From assembly GCA_949289445.1 (NCBI GenBank), contig CASEOD010000026.1, positions 1 to 38,131 of the forward strand: 38,131 nt of DNA, in the 5' to 3' direction. The DNA comes from an uncultured Eubacteriales bacterium (GTDB lineage Bacteria; Bacillota; Clostridia; Peptostreptococcales; Anaerovoracaceae). A program made the translations under genes and the position numbers. Shown here piece by piece: positions 15,355 to 24,540 of this stretch (its first letter is position 1; each line of letters starts with the position of its first letter). A model generated the notes under the pieces. It made no database searches. It had not been told where the DNA came from and saw only the letters and a list, made by a program, of their open reading frames with translations.

Positions 15355-16584
15355 TCAGAACGGTCTCGGTTCTTTTCTCTTTGCATTTTCTATCTGCACT
15401 GTCTTTGATACCAGCATCCACAGGAACAGTGAGATCACAGCACAGATCAGAATTGCGATAAAGGAAGTATCATAGCTGCCGCCTGATTTTTCCACCAGAG
15501 TACTGCTGATCATCGGACCGATGACAGCGGCCGGAACCAGGTTAAACATGGCAATACTGAAGTTAACTGAAAAGTACTTCGGACCATAGTACCGATTTAC
15601 AAAGGTGGAACAGATGGTCGGATTTCCTCCGTAGCAAAGACCGATCGCCAGCAGCCCTATCAGTATCAGAATCATACCTGCGGTTTTAGCTCCCATCAGA
15701 AGTGCAATACCGCCGGCAAACATAAACACCATATCCACGATCATGGCTGTCTTTCCGCCGCTTTTATCATAGATTCCTCCTATGATAACACGACCTGCGC
15801 CATTAAACACCGAAACAATCATGCCAACAATGGCAGGAGCCCCGAATGCCAGAGCAATGGATGCGGCGCTGTTTACCACCATCAGACCTCCGATATTGAC
15901 TACGATACACCAAACCAGAAACAGCCAGAAGGAAGCGCTTTTCAGCATAACTGACGGTCCCTCTCCATAAATCTTCTTTCCCTCTCCTCCGGAAGACCCG
16001 GCAGAAACATCGGGAACCTTAATAAAGAAGGAGCCCAGAATCAGAACCACAAAAATCAGAATACCCAGAATCATAAAGGTTGAGAATATTCCCTTTGAGG
16101 CTATCAGGCCGGTTGCCACGCTTCCCAGAATCAGGGCGCCCAGACCGAATCCCATCATCATAATTCCACTGGCAAGACCCGGCTTGTCAGGAAACCATTT
16201 ATTCATTGTGCCGATTACACAGTTATAGGTCAAACCTACACCTGAACCGCCCAGAAAACCATAACAGATATAAAGCATCGCAAGGCTTCCTTTTTCAGGG
16301 TTCATTCTGGAAACGCCGAAAAAACCGACCAGCATAAGTACTGCCGCGATACTGATGATTGTTCTCGGGCTCAGCTTTGCAGACAGCTTACCTGCCACAA
16401 ATCCTCCCACACAGAAGAAGATCATGGAGATGGTGAATGTCATGGAAAGCTGCGACAGACTCCAGTCCGGATATACCTGACTGAAAGGTTCTTTGAACAG
16501 GGACCAGCCGTAAATCAAGCCGCAGAAAATCAATAGCAAAGTGCCGACTCCCAGATAAATCCATCTCTTACTGTTGCTTATCAT
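15355..16584 (-). CDS. Major facilitator transporter, OxlT/monocarboxylate-like
   Basis: This 409-residue protein has about twelve hydrophobic helices in two halves with a charged central loop near 195-210. The first helix (LLLIFCGLIYGWSLFKEPFSQ) and the GSGVGLTYNCVIGTMNKWFPDKPGLASGI region resemble the oxalate:formate antiporter/monocarboxylate branch of the MFS. It begins 7 bp after butyrate kinase, so it is last in the ptb-buk operon. That suggests it moves a carboxylic acid made or used by that pathway, perhaps exporting the fermentation acid. The direction and substrate are inferred from context only. Confidence 0.85.
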   Translation of the reverse strand: MISNSKRWIYLGVGTLLLIFCGLIYGWSLFKEPFSQVYPDWSLSQLSMTFTISMIFFCVGGFVAGKLSAKLSPRTIISIAAVLMLVGFFGVSRMNPEKGSLAMLYICYGFLGGSGVGLTYNCVIGTMNKWFPDKPGLASGIMMMGFGLGALILGSVATGLIASKGIFSTFMILGILIFVVLILGSFFIKVPDVSAGSSGGEGKKIYGEGPSVMLKSASFWLFLVWCIVVNIGGLMVVNSAASIALAFGAPAIVGMIVSVFNGAGRVIIGGIYDKSGGKTAMIVDMVFMFAGGIALLMGAKTAGMILILIGLLAIGLCYGGNPTICSTFVNRYYGPKYFSVNFSIAMFNLVPAAVIGPMISSTLVEKSGGSYDTSFIAILICAVISLFLWMLVSKTVQIENAKRKEPRPF

Positions 16585-16591
16585 GAGACCT

Positions 16592-17665
16592 CTACTCCTC
16601 TTTTTCTAACAGTCTCGCAGTTTCTGTACCGTCCAGCACACGAAGTGCTCCAAATGCCAGAGAATCCATTTCTTTTTCTCCCGGAACAACTTCCACCGGA
16701 GCAATAAATCCGACTCTCTCTTTAATTCCCTCAGTCACGTACTTTGAGAATGCGATACCGCCTGTCAGTACAATATAATCCACCTTTCCGTATACATCAA
16801 CGGAAAGCTTCGCAATATTCTTTGCAATGTTCAGAATCATGGCATCATAGATCAGCTTCGCATGAGCATCGCCTTCCATTACCAGTTTTTCAACCTCTCT
16901 GGAATCAGCTGTTCCAAAATGAGCTACCAGTCCGCCTTTTCTCTGCAGTTCTTTCATCATGTCAGCCTTGTTGTCGATTACATCGTAACAATAGTCCACC
17001 ACTCTGAACGCAGGGAGTCCTCCGGCTCTTTCCGGAGAGAACGGTCCTTCATCATCGGAAATCATGTCCACCAGTGTTCCGTGTTCAAACATGCCCACAG
17101 AGATTCCGCCGCCCAGATGTACGCTCATAATATTATGTTCTTTATAGTCAATGCCCTTCTGCTCGCACAGATTCAGCACCGCAGCCCTCATGTTCAGATT
17201 ATGGCCTCTGCCGATCCTGAACACATCCTTCAGCCCTGTGATGCGGTAGATTTCTTCCATCTCGTCAACTGCAACGGCATCGTAAATATAAGCCTTTACG
17301 CCTGCCTCCTGTGCGATTGCATAGGCGATGGGAGCCCCCAGATTGGATGCGTGATGAAGCTGTGGTCTGTTTTTCAGGCAATCCAGCATATACTCGTCAA
17401 CCTCATAAGCACCTGTATGCACCGGAGGAAGAAGACCTCCTCTGCCTACTGCGGCATCAAAGCTGTCAATCTGATCTCCGTGCTCTTCACAACACTTTTT
17501 TACAAGGTCGGCTCTGAAGTCCATCTGAGAATAGATATCCGGGAACGGTTCCAGTTCCTCCTGTGTATGGGAGATACTCTCTACCCACTGCTGCTGTCTG
17601 TCCTGATATACGGCTACCTTCGTGGAAGTGGAGCCGGGATTGATTACCAAAATTTTATGTGCCAT
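16592..17665 (-). CDS. buk: Butyrate kinase (branched-chain acid kinase possible)
   Basis: This 357-residue member of the acetate/butyrate kinase (ASKHA) family makes ATP from an acyl phosphate and ADP. INPGSTSTKVAVY at about 6-18 is the first phosphate loop, VHLGGGISVGMF near 179-190 the second, and ILTGGIAFSK the adenosine loop. The length matches butyrate kinase rather than acetate kinase (about 400). It lies 30 bp after ptb with GGAGG before its ATG, and the MFS gene follows 7 bp later. Such enzymes often accept isobutyrate or isovalerate, which would suit the leucine dehydrogenase-like gene nearby. Confidence 0.94.
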   Translation of the reverse strand: MAHKILVINPGSTSTKVAVYQDRQQQWVESISHTQEELEPFPDIYSQMDFRADLVKKCCEEHGDQIDSFDAAVGRGGLLPPVHTGAYEVDEYMLDCLKNRPQLHHASNLGAPIAYAIAQEAGVKAYIYDAVAVDEMEEIYRITGLKDVFRIGRGHNLNMRAAVLNLCEQKGIDYKEHNIMSVHLGGGISVGMFEHGTLVDMISDDEGPFSPERAGGLPAFRVVDYCYDVIDNKADMMKELQRKGGLVAHFGTADSREVEKLVMEGDAHAKLIYDAMILNIAKNIAKLSVDVYGKVDYIVLTGGIAFSKYVTEGIKERVGFIAPVEVVPGEKEMDSLAFGALRVLDGTETARLLEKEE

Positions 17666-17695
17666 TGTAAACTGTCCTCCATTCTCATATTCTCA

Positions 17696-18598
17696 TTAAG
17701 AAATCAGGGATGCCAGTGCAAGAGATACGAATTTTTCTTCTGTGGAAGCTCCTCTTGACGTCAGTACTACCGGAACCTTTGCGCCTACCACAACGCCTGC
17801 CATCTTGGTGCCGCCGCAGATAATCATCGCCTTGTGAGCCATGTTGCCCGCAGACAGGTTCGGATAAATGAGCAGGTCAAAGTCTCCGCAGTAAGGACAG
17901 TCAAACTTCTTGGTTTCTGCAATCTCCTTGCTCATGGCGATATCATAGGAAATCGGGCCAACTACCTCACAGCCTGTAATAGTGCCGTCTTTGTTCATTT
18001 CAACAAGAGCTGCCGCGTCTGTGCATTCCACCATCTTCGGATTTACTTTTTCTACAGGAGCAAGCACGCCTACAGACGGATTTTCGATGCCCAGCTTGTG
18101 CAGAGCTTCTACGGAATTGATAATGATGTCTCTCTTCTGCTCCAGGGTCGGATACGGAATCATACCGCCGTCTGCCATAGCCATCATCTTGGACATCTGC
18201 GGAACTTCGTTGTAGGTGAATACGCACATGGCTCTTCCTGTGTGGAGTCCGTTTTCTTTCTTTACGAGAGGTTTCAGAACATCCTTGGTATCAACCATAC
18301 CCTTCATGATGAATTCAGCTTCGCCGGCCAGAATCAGCTTTACTGCCTCTTCGCCGCATTCTGCAGGTGATTCTGCATTTACAATCTTATAGTCCTGCGG
18401 ATTTTCACCCAGTTCTTTCAGGCCTTCCTCAATCGCAGAAGCTGCGCCGATAAGTACAGGCTTTACCAGATTTATCTTCTGAGCTTCAACGACAGCTCCC
18501 AGTACGTGAGCGTCTGCTGCGCCTGCAACTGCTACAGTTTTCGTATGCGGATGCTGTTTGCAAGCTTCCACTAAATCATTGAATTTCTTGTAAGCCAT
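17696..18598 (-). CDS. ptb: Phosphate butyryltransferase
   Basis: This 300-residue cytoplasmic enzyme exchanges CoA for phosphate on butyryl-CoA or a related acyl-CoA, giving the acyl phosphate used by the next gene, butyrate kinase. It has the phosphate acetyl/butyryl transferase fold with the conserved MKGMVDTKDVLKPLV and LIYPNLSAGNMAHKAM regions. The length is usual for Ptb and shorter than phosphotransacetylase. AAAGGAACG precedes the ATG. It is the first gene of the operon, behind a promoter and a stable leader hairpin. Confidence 0.94.
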   Translation of the reverse strand: MAYKKFNDLVEACKQHPHTKTVAVAGAADAHVLGAVVEAQKINLVKPVLIGAASAIEEGLKELGENPQDYKIVNAESPAECGEEAVKLILAGEAEFIMKGMVDTKDVLKPLVKKENGLHTGRAMCVFTYNEVPQMSKMMAMADGGMIPYPTLEQKRDIIINSVEALHKLGIENPSVGVLAPVEKVNPKMVECTDAAALVEMNKDGTITGCEVVGPISYDIAMSKEIAETKKFDCPYCGDFDLLIYPNLSAGNMAHKAMIICGGTKMAGVVVGAKVPVVLTSRGASTEEKFVSLALASLIS

Positions 18599-18649
18599 TT
18601 TTCTCGTTCCTTTCTTTTCATCATCAATTGATCATCCGGTTATAAAACG

Positions 18650-18681
18650 GGCGGGTAAAATACAAGGATATTCCACCCGCC
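18650..18681 (-). other. Stable hairpin in the ptb-buk leader
   Basis: Arms of 13 nt (18650-18662 and 18669-18681) pair fully if two G-U pairs are allowed in the minus-strand RNA, with a 6-nt loop. CGTTTTAT follows. It lies between the ptb promoter and ribosome binding site, so it may be a weak attenuator or a 5' stabilising element. A small A/T palindrome (ATCAATTGAT) lies nearby at 18624-18633. Confidence 0.5.
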
Positions 18682-18739
18682 GCCACTTCAGACAAACGCT
18701 TTATAGAGTTTCTCTGCAGAAACCATTTTCGATATAACT

Positions 18740-18768
18740 ATTTTATAGATTTTCAAACAAAAAGTCAA
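18740..18768 (-). promoter_or_regulatory. Promoter of the ptb-buk-MFS operon
   Basis: A TTGACT -35 box (18763-18768) and a TAAAAT -10 box (18740-18745) are 17 bp apart on the minus strand, below the end of the MATE gene. The leader would be about 135 nt. Confidence 0.75.
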
Positions 18769-18794
18769 TATCATATGCTATAAAAGCCCGCTTT

Positions 18795-20144
18795 TCATGA
18801 ATTTTTTTCCTGCCGCAGCAGAAAAGTGAAAAAGCCGGCGCACAAAAGAATCTGAACAGCGGATGATGCCGGTGTCGCAAGACCGATGGAAAACAGAGTG
18901 GCTCCGGCCATTCTGCCGGCAAAATAGGAAACGGGAATTCTGACTGCGAATGCGCCGATAATTCCCTGCGCCATAACAAATACAGTTTTTCCGTATCCGT
19001 TGAAATATCCCAGAAAACAGAACAGAAAAGATGTCAGGAGACAATCTATCGCATAAGCGCGAAGATAGTCGGCTGCCGCCGAGATAACCTGTGTTTCCCC
19101 TGAATCAGCAAAGATCCCTGCCAGAATATCTCCATGAAAAAAGGAAAAATACCCCATAACAATCCCCACAAGCAAAGAGGTTCCGATTCCGCAGACAAGT
19201 GCCTTTCTCGCCCTGTCCATTTTCTGCGCACCCACATTCTGTGCAACGAAAGCGGACATAGACTGCATATAGGCAGACGGCACCAGCATGACAAAACCAC
19301 AGAGCTTTTCTGCAATCCCCAGTCCGGCAGATGCTATCAGTCCCATACTGTTTACAATTGCCAGAATCACAAGGAAGGAAATGCTTACCAGAAAATCCTG
19401 CAGGGCAATGGGAATACCCAGAGTCAGAATCCTTCTGATCACTCTGGATCGAAACACAATCTTTTCACGATTCAGTGTAAAAGGCATGTCTCTCTTTCGG
19501 ATAATCACAACAGAAATCACCACGCTGATTATCTGTGCCAGCACCGTTGCAGAAGCAGCTCCGGCAACTCCTTTCCCCAGAACCGCCACAAAAATCAAAT
19601 CTCCCGCAATATTGAATACGCAGGCAATGGCTACTGTAATCAGCGGCATTCTGGAATCACCGATCCCTCTGAAAATACTGCCGATAACATTATATGCCAC
19701 AATAAAGAGACTCCCTCCGCCGCAGATTCTGATATAGCTCACCGTAAGGTCATATGCTTCCGGCGGCGCTTTCATTATCAGGGCAATGGGTCCGGCAAAA
19801 ACGACCATACAGATTGTCATGATTACTCCGATAACCGCAAAAAGACAGATACCGCTGCCCACAGCCTCTCCCGCCTCTTCCGGTTTCTGCTCTCCCAGCT
19901 TCTGACCAGCCAGTATGGTGATCCCCATGGCAAGACTGGTAATGGCAAAAGTTACAACCTGCATGACCTGACTTCCCGTAGATACCGCTGAAATATCCCC
20001 GGCTGTACCGAACTTGCCTACGATCAGCAAATCCACTGCTCCGTACATAACCTGCAAAAACAGCGCAAAAAGAACCGGCAGAGCAAATCGCAGAAGTTCC
20101 TTCAGAATCGGCCCCTTCGTAAAATCGCGCCTCTCTTGATTCAT
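18795..20144 (-). CDS. MATE-family multidrug/metabolite exporter
   Basis: This 449-residue protein has twelve hydrophobic segments in two homologous halves and belongs to the NorM/DinF-like MATE family, which exports cations or drugs using sodium or proton gradients. The family features QVMYGAVDLLIVGKFG in helix 1-2 and SIFRGIGDSRMPL in the loop before helix 5 are present. ATG 20144 is chosen over ATG 20150 because AGGAG lies 8 bp from the former and only 2 bp from the latter. It is followed by the ptb promoter. A terminator for pyruvate carboxylase precedes it, so it is probably its own unit. No substrate is indicated. Confidence 0.9.
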   Translation of the reverse strand: MNQERRDFTKGPILKELLRFALPVLFALFLQVMYGAVDLLIVGKFGTAGDISAVSTGSQVMQVVTFAITSLAMGITILAGQKLGEQKPEEAGEAVGSGICLFAVIGVIMTICMVVFAGPIALIMKAPPEAYDLTVSYIRICGGGSLFIVAYNVIGSIFRGIGDSRMPLITVAIACVFNIAGDLIFVAVLGKGVAGAASATVLAQIISVVISVVIIRKRDMPFTLNREKIVFRSRVIRRILTLGIPIALQDFLVSISFLVILAIVNSMGLIASAGLGIAEKLCGFVMLVPSAYMQSMSAFVAQNVGAQKMDRARKALVCGIGTSLLVGIVMGYFSFFHGDILAGIFADSGETQVISAAADYLRAYAIDCLLTSFLFCFLGYFNGYGKTVFVMAQGIIGAFAVRIPVSYFAGRMAGATLFSIGLATPASSAVQILLCAGFFTFLLRQEKNS

Positions 20145-20163
20145 GTCCATGTCTCCTTTACAG

Positions 20164-20199
20164 AAAAAAGGCAGCCTGTCTGTTCACAGAAAGGCTGCC
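20164..20199 (-). terminator. Rho-independent terminator of pyruvate carboxylase
   Basis: GGCAGCC and GGCTGCC (20170-20176, 20193-20199) enclose a second stem (TCTGT/ACAGA). Six T residues follow on the minus strand. It lies about 45 bp after the stop codon. Confidence 0.88.
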
Positions 20200-20241
20200 G
20201 AATTCAGTTTTTTATCATCTCCGGAACTGTCTTCCAAAGTT

Positions 20242-23200
20242 TTATTTTTCTTTCAGTCTGGCAATAAGCTCTCCGGCTTTTACCTGCTGTCCTTCATTGA
20301 CAAAGATATTTTCCACAATGCCTTCCACGGATGCCAGAATGTTGGTTTCCATCTTCATCGCCTCAATGACTGCGATAGGCTGCTTTTCAGCAACTGTTTC
20401 ACCTTCTTTTACCAGAACCTTGATAATATTGCCCGGGATATTGGCTCCGATTTCCATCGGATCGTCCTCATTGGCAAAGCGCACGGTAGCAATAGATGAT
20501 ACGGCGGACTGCATATCTTCGTCTTTGATCTTGATCACTCTTCTGTTACCGTTTACTTCAAATACCAGGTCGCGGTTTCCTTCAGGGTCCACACCTCTGA
20601 TTTCGTGCAGCTTGATTACCAGAACTTTACCTTCTTCCAGCTTCACCTCACAGGTTTCACCTTCTTCCAGACCGTGGAAGTAGATATCACTGCCCATGTA
20701 TCTGAAGCTGCCTTCCTTCTTCAGGCTGAGCAGATAGTCTTCAAATACTTTCGGATACATAGCGTAGCTGAGCACCTCCTGCGGAGTTCCTTCCAGATCA
20801 AAGTGCTTCTGCAGTCCGGTTCTGATATAATCAAAATCTTCCGGCGGCAGCAGCTCTCCCGGTCTGCAGGTAATTGCCTCCTTGTCTTTCAGAACCACTT
20901 TCTGGATATCTTCAGGGAATCCACCCTCAGGCTGACCCATCATACCTTCAAAATAGGATACTACAGAATCAGGGAAGTCGATATCTTTACCCTTTTCTAC
21001 GATATTTTCCGGGGTAATATCATTCTGAACCATGAAGATAGCCAGATCACCCACCATCTTGGAGGACGGTGTTACCTTGATGATATCTCCCAGCATCTGG
21101 TTTACCGTCTTGTACATGTCCTTAACTTCCTGGAACTTGTGTCCAAGGCCGAAACTTTCTACCTGCGGTTTCAGATTGGAGTACTGACCTCCCGGAATTT
21201 CATACTTGTAAATTTCTGCAGTGGAAGTAGCCATATCGGATTCAAACTTCTTGTATACCGGTCTGACATCCTTCCAGTATTCAGAAATCTTCTGAATACC
21301 ATCCAGATTGATGCCCGTATCTCTTTCACTGTTTTCGACGGCGGCAACCACAGAGTTCAGTGCCGGCTGAGAAGTCAGCCCTGACATGCTGTTGAAGGCA
21401 GCATCTACGATATCCACTCCGGCCTGTGCAGCCATCAGAATAGTGGCTACACCGTTTCCGCTTGTATCATGAGTATGCAGATGTACCGGAATACCGATCT
21501 CCTCTTTCAGTGCTTTCACCAGCTTATAAGCTGCCATCGGCTTTAACAGACCGGACATATCCTTGATGCCGAGAATATGGGTTCCTCTCTTTTCCAGTTC
21601 TTTCGCCATTCTGATGTAGTAATCCAGATTGTACTTGGTCTTTGTGTCGTCCAGAATATCTCCGGTATAGCACAGACATGCTTCCGCAATCTTTCCCTGA
21701 TTGAGAGTCTCGTCCAGTGCAACCTCCATACCCTGAATCCAGTTGAGAGAGTCAAATATACGGAACACGTCAATGCCGGACTGAGCAGATACCTTGACGA
21801 ACTCTCTGATCACATTGTCAGGATAATTCTTATACCCTACGGCATTTGCTCCTCTGATCAGCATCTGGAACATCACATTAGGGATTTTAGCACGAAGTGT
21901 CTCCAGTCTTTCCCAAGGTGATTCCTTCAGGAATCTGTATGCAGTGTCAAAGGTTGCACCGCCCCACATTTCCAGAGAGAACATATCTTTACCGTATAAA
22001 GCTACCGCCGGCGCAATTTTCTCCATGTCCACCGTTCTCACTCTGGTAGCCATCAGAGACTGCTGCGCATCTCTCATAGTTGTATCGGTAATCAGCAGTT
22101 TTTTCTGCTCCAGCGCCCATTTAGCCACAGCCTCAGGACCCTTCATATCCAGCATCTGTTTGGTGCCGGATAATGTATTGATTTCAGTCATAGGAATCTT
22201 CGGAAATACCGGTACGTTAAACTGCGGTTTTACTCCCTTTGTCTCATTTACTACCTTGTTTCCTATGTAGTTTAATACTTTCAGTTCTCTGTCATCGGCT
22301 TTTCTGATATTGAGCAGTTCAGGGTTTGCCTCGATAAAGCCTGTATCACAGTTACCGTCTCTGAAAATCGGATGATTCAGCACATTGAGCAGGAAACCGA
22401 TATTGGTTTTCACGCCCTTGATTTCCGTTTCCCTAAGAGCTCTGATGGCCTTTCTCGTTGCTCCTTCAAAAGTATTGGCGTAGGCTGTAATCTTCACCAG
22501 AAGGCTGTCATAGTAAGGTGATACTACAGAACCGGTAAAACCGTTACCGCCGTCCAGACGGATTCCATATCCGGAAGCACTTCTGTAAAGCTCAATGGTT
22601 CCTGTATCAGGAGCAAAGCCGTTGGCAGGGTCTTCTGTGGTGATTCTGCACTGAATGGCGTTGCCTCTCATCTGAATGTCTTTCTGGCTTCTGATGCCGA
22701 TTTCATCAGAATCAAGAGGATAGCCTTCTGCAATGAGAATCTGAGCCTGCACGATATCGATACCGGTTACCATTTCAGTAACGGTATGTTCTACCTGAAT
22801 TCTCGGATTCATCTCAATAAAGTAGTGATTGCCGTGTTTGTCCAGCAGGAATTCCACGGTTCCTGCATTTCTGTAGTTTACAGATCTGGCGATCTTCAAA
22901 GCATCTTCGCAGATAGCCTTTCTCTTTTCTTCCGTAAGACAGAGTGCCGGTGTAAACTCGATAACCTTCTGGTGTCTTCTCTGAATAGAGCAGTCTCTTT
23001 CACAGAGATGCACCACATTGCCGTATTTATCTCCCAGAATCTGTACCTCAATATGTTTTGGACTTTCCAGGTATTTCTCAATAAAAATATCATCAATGCC
23101 AAAGGCCTTTTTTGCTTCGCTCTTTGCACTTCTGTATTCCGGAAGAAGGTCTTTTTCGCTTCTCACGATTCGCATACCTCTTCCGCCGCCGCCTGCAGCC

Positions 23201-23694
23201 GCTTTCAGCATAATCGGATAGCCGCACTTCTGTGCAAATTCCATTGCTTCCTCTTCGTTTTCAATAGCCTTCTCCACACCCGGAATTGTCGGCACACCTA
23301 CTTTCATGGCAACCAGTTTGGACTGAATTTTATCACCCAGGCTTCCCATCATCTGATTGGTCGGTCCGATAAACTCAATACCTGCTTCTGCACAAGCAGC
23401 CGCAAATTCCTCGTTTTCGGACAGGAAACCATATCCGGGATGAATGGCATCCACGCCTTTTGTCTTTGCCAGTTCGATGATCTCATCGATGCCCAGATAA
23501 GCCGCAACCGGCGCCTTTCCTTTTCCGATCTGATAAGATTCATCAGCCTTGGTTCTGAACAGTGAATTTTTGTCTTCTTCTGAGTAGACTGCTACGGTTC
23601 TGATGCCCAGCTCGTTGCAGGCACGGAAGATTCTGATAGCAATCTCGCCTCTGTTGGCGACTAAGACTCTCTTAAACTTTTTAATTTCTTTCAT
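20242..23694 (-). CDS. pyc: Pyruvate carboxylase
   Basis: This 1150-residue biotin enzyme carboxylates pyruvate to oxaloacetate. Domains run in order: biotin carboxylase (1 to about 460, with the ATP-grasp glycine loop KAAAGGGGRGMR), carboxyltransferase barrel (about 530-830, with DTTMRDAQQSLMATR), a central allosteric/tetramerisation part, and a biotinyl domain with EAMKMET, lysine about 1114. The length matches single-chain Pyc. GGGAG lies 6 bp before the ATG. It is 63 bp downstream of the MscS gene, and I could not define a separate promoter. Its product, oxaloacetate, is the co-substrate of the Re-citrate synthase encoded about 14 kb away. Confidence 0.97.
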   Translation of the reverse strand: MKEIKKFKRVLVANRGEIAIRIFRACNELGIRTVAVYSEEDKNSLFRTKADESYQIGKGKAPVAAYLGIDEIIELAKTKGVDAIHPGYGFLSENEEFAAACAEAGIEFIGPTNQMMGSLGDKIQSKLVAMKVGVPTIPGVEKAIENEEEAMEFAQKCGYPIMLKAAAGGGGRGMRIVRSEKDLLPEYRSAKSEAKKAFGIDDIFIEKYLESPKHIEVQILGDKYGNVVHLCERDCSIQRRHQKVIEFTPALCLTEEKRKAICEDALKIARSVNYRNAGTVEFLLDKHGNHYFIEMNPRIQVEHTVTEMVTGIDIVQAQILIAEGYPLDSDEIGIRSQKDIQMRGNAIQCRITTEDPANGFAPDTGTIELYRSASGYGIRLDGGNGFTGSVVSPYYDSLLVKITAYANTFEGATRKAIRALRETEIKGVKTNIGFLLNVLNHPIFRDGNCDTGFIEANPELLNIRKADDRELKVLNYIGNKVVNETKGVKPQFNVPVFPKIPMTEINTLSGTKQMLDMKGPEAVAKWALEQKKLLITDTTMRDAQQSLMATRVRTVDMEKIAPAVALYGKDMFSLEMWGGATFDTAYRFLKESPWERLETLRAKIPNVMFQMLIRGANAVGYKNYPDNVIREFVKVSAQSGIDVFRIFDSLNWIQGMEVALDETLNQGKIAEACLCYTGDILDDTKTKYNLDYYIRMAKELEKRGTHILGIKDMSGLLKPMAAYKLVKALKEEIGIPVHLHTHDTSGNGVATILMAAQAGVDIVDAAFNSMSGLTSQPALNSVVAAVENSERDTGINLDGIQKISEYWKDVRPVYKKFESDMATSTAEIYKYEIPGGQYSNLKPQVESFGLGHKFQEVKDMYKTVNQMLGDIIKVTPSSKMVGDLAIFMVQNDITPENIVEKGKDIDFPDSVVSYFEGMMGQPEGGFPEDIQKVVLKDKEAITCRPGELLPPEDFDYIRTGLQKHFDLEGTPQEVLSYAMYPKVFEDYLLSLKKEGSFRYMGSDIYFHGLEEGETCEVKLEEGKVLVIKLHEIRGVDPEGNRDLVFEVNGNRRVIKIKDEDMQSAVSSIATVRFANEDDPMEIGANIPGNIIKVLVKEGETVAEKQPIAVIEAMKMETNILASVEGIVENIFVNEGQQVKAGELIARLKEK

Positions 23695-23756
23695 TTTATT
23701 CTCCCATTCTCAATATAAAAAAATTAAAATGATAACGAATAAAAATTTGCTGAAGC

Positions 23757-24539
23757 TCACTCAATAATGTGTACATTCATCTCCGATCTGGCAACGATGA
23801 TACCCGCTTCGTCAAAAGAAAGCTTCACATTTTCCAGTAAATTATATTTCACATCGTAATAGTCCTCGGTGGAACACCAGACTTTCAGGTCCAGCCATAC
23901 GGTGCTGTCCTTCTGCTCAGATACGCCGATAATATAAGGCGGCTCCCTGAAAACACCGGGACACTGCTCCGCGACCCTCTGCAGAATCTCCTTTGCCTTT
24001 ATCACATCGGACCGGCAGTTGATGCCGAACACGCAGTCCACTCGCCGGATGTCCTCTCTGGAGTAATTGATCAGAATCGATGTGGTAAGCGTTCCGTTAG
24101 GAATCGTCACTACCTTATTGTCAAAGGTGTGTAACCGCGTGGTCAGAAGATCGATGGAATCGACCACACCTGAAATGTTCTGTACCTCAATGGTATCACC
24201 CTTTGAAAAAGGCTTGTTGATCAGTATGATCAGTCCTCCTGCCACATTGCCCAGACTGTCCTTCAGGGCCAGCGCAATGGCAGCGCCTCCGGCGCTGAGC
24301 ACCGCAACCAGAGATGCCGTGGATACTTCCAGTTTTCCCAGAGTTGCAATGATCACCACAATCCACAGAACCACTTTCATACTGTTCAGGATAAAAGTAT
24401 GCAGCGCTTCATCCAGCTTCGACTTTTTCAGCGCACGTGCCGCAATCCGCAGAATGACGGTCAGAAGCAGCCATCCGATAAGCAGCGTCAAAGCTGCTGA
24501 GCCGCATTTCATCAGCAGTGCAATGGTTTTTTCAGACAT
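23757..24539 (-). CDS. MscS-family small-conductance mechanosensitive channel
   Basis: This 260-residue membrane protein has two to three N-terminal helices, then the pore-lining glycine/alanine-rich TM3 (LVAVLSAGGAAIALALKDSLGNVAGGLIILI) and the cytoplasmic MscS beta domain that begins FSKGDTIEV. A C-terminal alpha/beta part follows. It opens under membrane tension to release solutes. The start overlaps the typA stop region closely, with 1 bp between them and no strong ribosome binding site, so translation is probably coupled to typA. Confidence 0.92.
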   Translation of the reverse strand: MSEKTIALLMKCGSAALTLLIGWLLLTVILRIAARALKKSKLDEALHTFILNSMKVVLWIVVIIATLGKLEVSTASLVAVLSAGGAAIALALKDSLGNVAGGLIILINKPFSKGDTIEVQNISGVVDSIDLLTTRLHTFDNKVVTIPNGTLTTSILINYSREDIRRVDCVFGINCRSDVIKAKEILQRVAEQCPGVFREPPYIIGVSEQKDSTVWLDLKVWCSTEDYYDVKYNLLENVKLSFDEAGIIVARSEMNVHIIE

Positions 24540-24540
24540 A

